Assembly (NCBI RefSeq): GCF_001891085.1 | Contig: NZ_JXUP01000010.1 | Location: forward strand, 1 to 64,000 | DNA: 64,000 bases | Reading direction: 5' to 3' | From: Campylobacter concisus | GTDB lineage: Bacteria > Campylobacterota > Campylobacteria > Campylobacterales > Campylobacteraceae | Part shown: positions 55,524 to 62,645 of the stretch, one piece after another | How the letters are laid out: each line of letters starts with the position of its first letter | Numbering within the stretch: the stretch's first letter is position 1 | The notes under the pieces: model-generated | Told to the model about the DNA's origin: nothing | Database searches by the model: none | The model's input: only the letters and a program-made list of their open reading frames with translations | Made by a program: the position numbers and the translations under genes

Positions 55524-56642
55524 CTATTTACCGATAAAATTCTTTATCTCGTCAAATCTTATGACACCTTTGCCGGCATGATCTTTTAAAAAGCTCCATG
55601 CCTTTGCTTCATCTTTAAATGGGATAAACTCATCACCCATTGGTCCATAAACGTTTGAGCCATGAACATAAAACGCATCTTTTGCATCAAGCTTTTCTAG
55701 CGTGTAATAATCACTCACATAAGCATCTTTCATTTTGCCATCCGCAAAGTAAAATTGTGCCATATCTTTTACGCCATCAAAATAATAATCCTTGCCATCT
55801 GCTTTGATGAGCGTAGCCCATGGAGAATTTTTGACAAGCATGCCACATACCGCACATCTCGCGCCCTTTGGCACGACTATTCTCTCAGGTTTTTTTTCTT
55901 GTTTAGGTTTTGAAGCTTGGTTGCTAGTACCTAAATTTACCGGAGCGTCCCATAGATAAAGAGCAGCGGCTTGCAAGTGCTTGTCGTACTCTGGAGCTTT
56001 GTTAGCCTCTTTTGCATCGCATACTTTTTTAAGATGAGCTTTTAGCTCAGAGATAGCTTTAAAGCTTTTTGGATCAGTTTTGTCGCAGTTTGCCTCGTAA
56101 AATTCCTTACCATGTGCGTAAACGCCGCCCTCACGCTTAGCTTTGATCATTTTATTATCGCCTGCGAAGTCTTGTCCAGCGACCTCGTAAGCTTTAGCAA
56201 AATTCATTATCTCGCCGCCATTTTCTGCTTGAAATTCTTTTGCGTCAGCCTCAGTTGAGAAAGCGTATTTGCTATTTCTAGTCATTGTGCCCTTGACACT
56301 ACTACCAACGACATAAAAGGCTTTATTTACATCGATCAAATTTAGATTTTTAGTATCGACAACTTGTGCATCACTTGGGATCTTACCTTCTGTTAGCTCG
56401 TATAGGCAGTGTAGTGATGCTACTTGCTTGCCGTTATATACGTGATTAGTCTTATAAAATTTAACCAAATTCATTCCACAAACAGCACAATACTCCTTGT
56501 CCTCACCGCTTCCTACTAGTGTAGCCTTGCTTGGCTCTACGCTTTGAAACATCGGTTTCATTTTGACAGTTTGCTCATTTGCCGAGGCACCAAAAAGTAG
56601 GCTCGCCAGTAGTGCTGAACCCAAGATGGAACGTAAAATCAT
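55524..56642 (-). CDS. Exported protein with two NosL copper-chaperone domains
   Basis: The ATG at 56642 behind GGAG gives 372 residues with a signal peptide (ILRSILGSALLASLLFGASA). NosL domain 1 has 'YCAVCGMNLV' (C52, C55, M57) and 'VASLHCLYELTEG'. NosL domain 2 has 'RCAVCGMLVK' (C263, C266, M268) and 'YYFDGVKDMAQFYF'. The linker (about 165-225) resembles a small cytochrome c fold but lacks CXXCH. NosL binds Cu(I) for nitrous oxide reductase. Here no nosZ is present, and the neighbour is the copper enzyme MccA, which makes copper delivery to MccA the likely role. Confidence 0.82.
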   Translation of the reverse strand: MILRSILGSALLASLLFGASANEQTVKMKPMFQSVEPSKATLVGSGEDKEYCAVCGMNLVKFYKTNHVYNGKQVASLHCLYELTEGKIPSDAQVVDTKNLNLIDVNKAFYVVGSSVKGTMTRNSKYAFSTEADAKEFQAENGGEIMNFAKAYEVAGQDFAGDNKMIKAKREGGVYAHGKEFYEANCDKTDPKSFKAISELKAHLKKVCDAKEANKAPEYDKHLQAAALYLWDAPVNLGTSNQASKPKQEKKPERIVVPKGARCAVCGMLVKNSPWATLIKADGKDYYFDGVKDMAQFYFADGKMKDAYVSDYYTLEKLDAKDAFYVHGSNVYGPMGDEFIPFKDEAKAWSFLKDHAGKGVIRFDEIKNFIGK

Positions 56643-56720
56643 ATTATCTCCTTTAGTATTTTGTCTCATTTTTTATATTACATAAGCTTTAAATGCCACT
56701 GGCCTGGCTTTATCAAAGCA

Positions 56721-57548
56721 TCAATGCTTTCCTAAAATTTCTAAATTCTCACACGCCTCTTTTAAGCCATTTGTGCAGCTTCTAGTGAAAATTTCACGTG
56801 CTTTTTCTACATCTTCTTTTACGCCTTTGCCTTCAGCTAGCATGATAGCGTAGTTGTTGCAACCCTTTTCATATCCATATATACACGCTTGCTCATAAAG
56901 TTTTGTCGCTTTTGTAAGGTTTTGATCAACGCCTTGTGCATAAACATATAAAAAGCCAAGATTATCACATCCTATGCCAGCTTCGTTTGCACAAGCCATT
57001 TCGTAGTTTACTTTGGCTTTTGCATAGTCTTTCTCGACACCTTCACCTTGCGCGTACAAATAGCCAAGATTACTACATCCTATGCCGTCCCCTGCCTTGC
57101 AAGCCTTTTCGTAAAGCTCTTTTGCCTTTTCAATATCCTTTGTCACGCCGGTGCCATTTGCATAAAGCAAGCCAAGCTCTGTGCAACCCTCATTATCCTT
57201 ACAAGCCTTTTCATAAAATTTAACTGCTTTTTCTAGGTCTTTCTCCACCCCTTTGCCTTTTTCATAGACGTAGCCAAGGTTGCTGCAAGCCATAGAGAAA
57301 TTTTGATCACAAGCCTTTTCATAAAGCATTGCTGCCTTTGCTTCATCCTTTTTGACGTTACCATCACCTCTGCTGTAAAGCACAGCTAGATTGTAGCAGC
57401 CTGATGCCTTTTTCTCTTTGTCACAAGCATCTTCATAAATTTGTGCTAGCTTGTTGTGGTCGTCTTTTGCACTTAAAGCCTCTTTGATATAGCCAGCATT
57501 CAATAGTCCCAAACAAGCAAACAATAAAACTAAACTCTTTTTCATCAT
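56721..57548 (-). CDS. Exported Sel1-repeat (Hcp-type) protein
   Basis: This 275-residue protein has a signal peptide (KKSLVLLFACLGLLNAG). Seven Sel1-like repeats of about 36 residues follow, each with a 'CxxLGxLYxxGxGVxKD' core and paired Cys eight residues apart (as in Helicobacter Hcp proteins, where they form disulfides). Sel1 repeats scaffold protein-protein contacts. It lies between ccsA1 and the double-NosL gene, so it may organise enzyme maturation in the periplasm. AGGAG precedes the ATG pair. Confidence 0.85.
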   Translation of the reverse strand: MMKKSLVLLFACLGLLNAGYIKEALSAKDDHNKLAQIYEDACDKEKKASGCYNLAVLYSRGDGNVKKDEAKAAMLYEKACDQNFSMACSNLGYVYEKGKGVEKDLEKAVKFYEKACKDNEGCTELGLLYANGTGVTKDIEKAKELYEKACKAGDGIGCSNLGYLYAQGEGVEKDYAKAKVNYEMACANEAGIGCDNLGFLYVYAQGVDQNLTKATKLYEQACIYGYEKGCNNYAIMLAEGKGVKEDVEKAREIFTRSCTNGLKEACENLEILGKH

Positions 57549-57553
57549 ATCTC

Positions 57554-60169
57554 CTAAATCTCTTTTATATCCTTACCTCTATAAGCAAAGGCGATTAGCA
57601 AAGCCAAGAGCATTAAAAGCAAATAAAGCAAATTTGAAACGCTAAATCCATCGACATTTGCGTATGAGTGAAGTCCACTTAGATAGAAATTTACACCAAA
57701 ATAGGTAAAAATAACTGAACCAAAAGAGAGCACGCTAGCTACTAAAAAGGTAAAAATATTTTTTAATCTTGGGATAAATCTTAAATGAAGCACAATGGCA
57801 TAAATAATTATCGTAATGTACGACCAGCTCTCTTTGCTGTCCCAGCCCCAGTATCTACCCCAGCTCTCATTCGCCCAGACGCCGCCAAGGAAATTTCCAA
57901 TAGTTAGCAAACTAAGTCCTATGATGAGGCTTAGCTCATTAGTTGCGGCGAGGTATCTTATCTGCTCACTAAGCTTTTGCTCGTTTTTTTGATTTTTTAT
58001 AGCCATTAAAAGAAGCCCAAGAAGCCCAAGCACAAAACTAAAGCCCAAGAAGCCGTAGCTTGCCGTGATGACACTTACATGCACGCTAAGCCAAAATGAC
58101 TTTAAAACTGGAACTAGATTTGTTATTTGTGGATTTATAAAATTTAGATGAGCTACAAGCAAGCTCACACTTGCAAAAAGTGAAGCAGCTCCAAGAGCAA
58201 AGCTTTGATGTTTAAAAAATAAAACTCCAGCTAGTACGCTTGCAAGCGAGATATACACTAAGCTCTCATATGCATCACTCCAAGGTGCATGTCCTGAGAT
58301 ATAAGCACGAAGAGCTAAATTTAACAAATGCACCGCAAAACCAAAATAAAATGCAAGGCTAAGCGCTTTTTCAAATCTAAATTTCTTTCCAGAAAATAGC
58401 CTATAAAAGCCAAGAGCGAGCGAAACTAGCCCAAGGATCATGTAAAAATATATAAGAAATTTAAAAATTTCCATTTGGTTATAAAGCACCTCAAGCTCCA
58501 CCTTTGCCTCGCTTGGCGCAAGAGAGCCTAGAGTGCTTCTTTGATAGCTTGAAATTTTCTCCAAACTCCTATCAGCCTCTTTGCACTCGCCACTTTTTAC
58601 GCAAAGGCTTAAATTTTCTATATAAGCGCCTAAAACGCTTTTAAGCTCGTTTGAAATTTCGCTTGAGCCAAAGGATTCATTTACGCCTAGCCACGTTAAT
58701 TTATCGCCATTTTTAGCTGGTATAAATTTTAAAATTTCTCCCTTTAATGCAAGATACAAGACATTTAATCTCTCGTCAAATTTGATAACGTCGTTGTCAA
58801 ATTTATCTCTTTTTGAGGCGGATTTTTCATTTGCAACTTCTACAAATTTAGCCAGCTTATACTCGCCATTTTCGTTAAAGATATCGTTAAAACTAGCAAA
58901 TTTTTCATTAACACCCAAAAGCTCGCCCACGCGCTCGCTTGTGATCTTTACCATCCTTTTGTCCATCCACTCTTTTGGCGAGATGGCAAAAGAGAGCATT
59001 AGCTCCTCACTGCTAAGCCCAAAGAGCGTGGTTTTGGTTGAAATTTTACTTATCACAGCTCTTGAGTAAGAGCCAGCTGGAGCGATTCTGCTATCAGCTT
59101 GAGTCAAAATTTTGGCAAATTTGCTTGCATGAGCGTCTAAATTTTTATTATTTTCATTAGCAAAATTTGGAGTAGCATTTAAAAGCAAGATAGCCAAAAA
59201 TGCGATTTGCGAACCTTTTATAAAATTTAGCAGCCTAAAAAATCGGCTCTTTTTACTAAATAAATTTGCCACAAAGCCAAGGCAAAGCAAAAAATATCCG
59301 ATATAAGTTGGGATTTTGCCAGGATCACGGCTGATCTCAAAAGCGCTTCCAAGCTCGTCAGGATCGTATGAAGACTGAAAAATTTTATAGCCATCAATCG
59401 TTAGTGGATTATTTAGCGAGATGTCGTACTTGTTGCCAGCGATACTTACTTTACTTGTATAAGATGATGGACTATTTAGCCCTGCATATCGCTCTAAAAT
59501 AAACTCGTCAAGCTTTAATGAAAATGGCAAATTTAAAGCCTTTGAACTAAAGTAAAATTTCGCCTCTTGCCCACCAAAACTTAGTACACTAGGCTCCAGC
59601 TCATATCCGGCTCCGCCTTTTAGTTTAATACTCTTTTTTTCGCCGTTAAAGCTTATCTCTAAACTAAGCGTAGCCGGAGCGTTTTTCTCATCTTTTTTAT
59701 ACCCAAGCAAGTTAATTATAAATTCCTTGCCATCTATAAAATTTTTAAACTCAAAGTCGTTTTTACCAAATAAGCTTAATTTTAATGGATAACTAAAATT
59801 TTCTCCAAGCATTTCGACTCTAAGATAAGGCTTAACGCTTTGCATTACATTTGAGCTTTGCAAGGTTCTAAGATGCATAACGCCCTCTTCGCCAAAATAC
59901 CTTGTAAGCGCAGCTCCGATAAATATAACGATAAAAGCAAGATGTATCAAAAATGCGCCAAATTTTTTATACATCTTGGTTTTTATGATACTAATGGCTA
60001 GACAAATGGTACAAGCAAACATAACACACTCGTACCAAAGCGCTTCGTAAACAAGCACTCTGGCCGTTTGTGTGTCATAAAAATTTTCTAAAAAAGTCGC
60101 AAGCCCTGCACCAAAAGCAAGAATAAATAATAATATCAAAGACAAGCGGTAGATATTTAAAATTCTCAT
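57554..60169 (-). CDS. ccsA1: Cytochrome c haem lyase, fused CcsB-CcsA (CcsA1 type)
   Basis: This 871-residue System II haem lyase attaches haem to c-type cytochromes in the periplasm. The N-terminal ResB/CcsB part spans about residues 1-370 with four helices and a large periplasmic loop. The C-terminal CcsA part has the haem-handling WWD motif 'WGRYWGWDSKESW' near residue 770 and flanking His in transmembrane segments. In Wolinella succinogenes the CcsA1 paralogue is dedicated to the CX15CH haem site of MccA. Position after mccD, 14 nt away, supports the same specialisation. Confidence 0.9.
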   Translation of the reverse strand: MRILNIYRLSLILLFILAFGAGLATFLENFYDTQTARVLVYEALWYECVMFACTICLAISIIKTKMYKKFGAFLIHLAFIVIFIGAALTRYFGEEGVMHLRTLQSSNVMQSVKPYLRVEMLGENFSYPLKLSLFGKNDFEFKNFIDGKEFIINLLGYKKDEKNAPATLSLEISFNGEKKSIKLKGGAGYELEPSVLSFGGQEAKFYFSSKALNLPFSLKLDEFILERYAGLNSPSSYTSKVSIAGNKYDISLNNPLTIDGYKIFQSSYDPDELGSAFEISRDPGKIPTYIGYFLLCLGFVANLFSKKSRFFRLLNFIKGSQIAFLAILLLNATPNFANENNKNLDAHASKFAKILTQADSRIAPAGSYSRAVISKISTKTTLFGLSSEELMLSFAISPKEWMDKRMVKITSERVGELLGVNEKFASFNDIFNENGEYKLAKFVEVANEKSASKRDKFDNDVIKFDERLNVLYLALKGEILKFIPAKNGDKLTWLGVNESFGSSEISNELKSVLGAYIENLSLCVKSGECKEADRSLEKISSYQRSTLGSLAPSEAKVELEVLYNQMEIFKFLIYFYMILGLVSLALGFYRLFSGKKFRFEKALSLAFYFGFAVHLLNLALRAYISGHAPWSDAYESLVYISLASVLAGVLFFKHQSFALGAASLFASVSLLVAHLNFINPQITNLVPVLKSFWLSVHVSVITASYGFLGFSFVLGLLGLLLMAIKNQKNEQKLSEQIRYLAATNELSLIIGLSLLTIGNFLGGVWANESWGRYWGWDSKESWSYITIIIYAIVLHLRFIPRLKNIFTFLVASVLSFGSVIFTYFGVNFYLSGLHSYANVDGFSVSNLLYLLLMLLALLIAFAYRGKDIKEI

Positions 60170-60183
60170 CGCTCGCCTCTACC

Positions 60184-61149
60184 TTAAATGCTATAAGTTT
60201 GTCCCGCATAAAGTATAAACACCCTAAGCAGTAAAACACCGATAACAGCCGCTAATGAACTGATATAAAAGCTAAATTTTAGGCTAGCTACTTTTTTGCC
60301 AAATGCAAAATTTAAAACAAAAGGCACAATGAAGCCAACTAGCACAACACCAAGCCAAAAGAAATTTGCCCAAACGCCACTATAAAAAGCAATAGCTGCA
60401 TTTTGCTGATAACTTGAACCAAGTAAAAGCGATACAAAAAGCATTAAAATGAGTAAAATTTCAGCTCCCAAAACGCTAAATTCTACGCTGTGAAGCGAAT
60501 GAAGGTCGCTTGAATGTGGATCTTCTTTAAATAAAGCTGCTGCGACCAAGCTACTGCCACTTATACCAGCACTTAGTCCTGAAGCTATAAATAAAGCTGG
60601 AAGTACAGCTGTGTTTAAGAGTGGAAATCTAATCAAAACTGAGATCAAAAATCCAGTGTAAGCACAAATTATTACAGCAAAAATAAGACAAATGCGACTT
60701 AAAAATGGATAAAGCGGTATTAAAATTTTCATTATTAGTGCAAAAAGAGCGCTAAATGATTTTAAACTTTTGGCTAAGAAATTTGAAATCTCATCATTAA
60801 ATGCATAAAGGCACATCAAAAAGCTAAGCGGTATAAATACACAAAGTCCAGCAACACCGATAGACATAACTGATGTGAAATTATAATTAATCAAAATTTT
60901 CCAGAACAAAAGTGGCTTTTCAAGATCAGCTATCAAGCAAACCATACCAAGCATGATACTAACAAAGGCTAAAAGCGAAGCAGCCTTGAAAAATGGACTA
61001 AAGCTCTTTTGCTTTTTATAGTGTTTTAAAAGTATGGCAGCGATTAGCGCTCCACCACTCATACCAGCTAGCAAAAGATAAACAGCAATCGGCCAGCCCC
61101 ACTCTACTCCATGCGAAAATGTTGCAGTAAAATTTAATGCACCATCCAT
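60184..61149 (-). CDS. mccD: NrfD/PsrC-type quinol dehydrogenase membrane subunit
   Basis: This 321-residue polytopic protein has about eight spans. Its start 'HGVEWGWPIAVYLLLAGMSGGALIAAILL' is typical of the NrfD/PsrC family, which oxidises menaquinol and passes electrons to a periplasmic iron-sulfur partner. 'SAGISGSSLVAAALF' lies mid-protein. Its ATG is 1 nt after the stop of the iron-sulfur gene, so they form an electron-transfer pair feeding MccA. The name mccD follows the Wolinella sulfite reductase operon. Confidence 0.88.
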   Translation of the reverse strand: MDGALNFTATFSHGVEWGWPIAVYLLLAGMSGGALIAAILLKHYKKQKSFSPFFKAASLLAFVSIMLGMVCLIADLEKPLLFWKILINYNFTSVMSIGVAGLCVFIPLSFLMCLYAFNDEISNFLAKSLKSFSALFALIMKILIPLYPFLSRICLIFAVIICAYTGFLISVLIRFPLLNTAVLPALFIASGLSAGISGSSLVAAALFKEDPHSSDLHSLHSVEFSVLGAEILLILMLFVSLLLGSSYQQNAAIAFYSGVWANFFWLGVVLVGFIVPFVLNFAFGKKVASLKFSFYISSLAAVIGVLLLRVFILYAGQTYSI

Positions 61150-61150
61150 C

Positions 61151-61822
61151 TTACACCCCCATTTTTACTTTAGGAATATATCTAAGGCTTGGTTTTGTGC
61201 CAAGCTCTGCTCTTAGCCTTATGCTATCTTTTACGGCTAGTAGCTTACTGATGTGCGAATCTTCATCGTTAAGATCACCAAAGACGATCGCCTCATATCT
61301 ACAAGCTTCTACGCAAGCTGGTTCTTTTTCGTCCTTTAAATTTGTATCTACGCAAAAGTTACAGCTTTGAGCTGAGTGCGTAACCTTATCGATATATCTC
61401 ACATCGTATGGACAGGCTACAATGCAGTATTTACAGGCAATACAATCATCTATATTTGTAGTTTGTATGCCAGTTTTTTCGTCTTTATGACAAGCCTTGG
61501 TCGGACAAACAGCCACACAAGGCGCATCAACGCACTGCTGACAAGACACTCTTACAAATCTTTTATCGAGTAAATTTTTAGGATTAGTCTTATCTTCTAT
61601 AAAAAGTCTCATCTGTCCTTTTGGGACTAAATTTACCTTTCTGCAAGCTATCTCGCAGTCCGTACAGCCAACACATTTATTTTGGTCAAATATCATACCA
61701 AAGTGTGGTTTTTTTACACTTTCTTCACTCTTAAAAGCAAAACCACTACTTGCCGCACCAGCACCAGCAGCCACAACTACCATGCTTTTTAAAAAGGCTC
61801 TTCTATTTTTTTGATTTTGCAT
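61151..61822 (-). CDS. mccC: Periplasmic four-cluster iron-sulfur protein
   Basis: The ATG at 61822, behind GGAG, gives 223 residues with a Tat signal (NRRAFLKSMVVVAAGAGA). Four ferredoxin-type Cys groups follow: 'CVGCTDCEIAC', 'CQQCVDAPCVAVC', 'CIACKYCIVAC' and 'CNFCVD...CVEAC', each for a 4Fe-4S cluster. This is the NrfC/PsrB/DmsB family. It carries electrons from the quinol-oxidising membrane subunit to the octahaem sulfite reductase. An earlier ATG at 61834 lacks a good Shine-Dalgarno. Confidence 0.9.
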   Translation of the reverse strand: MQNQKNRRAFLKSMVVVAAGAGAASSGFAFKSEESVKKPHFGMIFDQNKCVGCTDCEIACRKVNLVPKGQMRLFIEDKTNPKNLLDKRFVRVSCQQCVDAPCVAVCPTKACHKDEKTGIQTTNIDDCIACKYCIVACPYDVRYIDKVTHSAQSCNFCVDTNLKDEKEPACVEACRYEAIVFGDLNDEDSHISKLLAVKDSIRLRAELGTKPSLRYIPKVKMGV

Positions 61823-61842
61823 TTTTAACTCCATTTTATATC

Positions 61843-62601
61843 TTAATGAGGCTTTTTGATGCCCTCATTTAGTTCTTTTTCGTGAATTTTCTTTGCAGCC
61901 TCGGCTAACTCACCTGGCTTTAAGACCTTAACAAGCTCTATCTCAAAAACGATAGTTTCGCCTCCAGGTATGCCCTCCATGCCGCTATCGCCATACGCAA
62001 GTTCTGGCGGGATAACAAATTTAAACTTATCGCCCTCTTTCATGAGCATTAAGCCCTCTTCAAGACCTGGGATCAAATTTAGCATAGAAAGATGAGCTGG
62101 AGCCTCTTTTGTCTCATCAAAGACCTTACCATCGATAAAGCTAGCTTTGTAGTTTGCTATGATGATACTCTCTTGTTTTGGAGTCGCTCCCTTTTTGCTT
62201 GATTTTAAAATTTCATATTGCAATTTTGATTTTGTCGTTTTTACATTTTTATTTTTTGCATTTTTATCCATAAAAGCCTTGCCTTGCTTTAAATTCTCTT
62301 TAAGTATGGCGGCTTCTTTTTCTTTTACTATCTTGTCTAAATTTTCAGCTCTTTTGTTTAGTAGCTTTGCTATCTCATCATCGCTTAGTTTTAGCTCTCC
62401 TTTTAGTGCATCACTAAAACCTTTGATAACGGCCTCAGCATCGTAGCTAATACCTATTTGTTTTTGTTCAAGTAACCCTTTTAAAACATATCCACCACTT
62501 GTTGCTCCCATAGCATAAGACTCATTTGAATCTACATTTGCAAGCAAACCAGAAGCACTTAAGCTAAGAAGTAGCGTAAATTTTAAAACCTTATTTTTCA
62601 T
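61843..62601 (-). CDS. mccB: FKBP-type peptidyl-prolyl isomerase
   Basis: This 252-residue exported isomerase has a signal peptide (FTLLLSLSASGLLA). An N-terminal helical FkpA/Mip dimerisation domain runs to about residue 140. The FKBP domain has 'ANYKASFIDGKVFDETK', 'MKEGDKFKFVIPPELAYGDSGM' and 'IVFEIELVKVL'. In Wolinella the mcc operon also places a PPIase gene after mccA, and folding of the multihaem enzyme is the assumed role. A hairpin separates it from mccA. Confidence 0.88.
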   Translation of the reverse strand: MKNKVLKFTLLLSLSASGLLANVDSNESYAMGATSGGYVLKGLLEQKQIGISYDAEAVIKGFSDALKGELKLSDDEIAKLLNKRAENLDKIVKEKEAAILKENLKQGKAFMDKNAKNKNVKTTKSKLQYEILKSSKKGATPKQESIIIANYKASFIDGKVFDETKEAPAHLSMLNLIPGLEEGLMLMKEGDKFKFVIPPELAYGDSGMEGIPGGETIVFEIELVKVLKPGELAEAAKKIHEKELNEGIKKPH

Positions 62602-62620
62602 ATCAAACCCTTAAGATTAA

Positions 62621-62640
62621 AGGGGCTAAAACTAGCCCCT
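62621..62640 (-). terminator. Hairpin between mccA and mccB
   Basis: AGGGGCTA (62621-62628) and TAGCCCCT (62633-62640) form a perfect GC-rich 8-bp stem with a 4-nt loop. On the minus strand it is followed by TTTAATCTT. It may end part of the transcripts after mccA or protect the mccA 3' end, so that the enzyme is made in excess over its helpers. Confidence 0.6.
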
Positions 62641-62645
62641 AAATG

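Noticed and set aside
52117..56642. Nitrous oxide reductase (nos) cluster
   Set aside because: NosL-like genes are present but there is no nosZ, nosD or nosF-type gene, and the operon begins with mccA.
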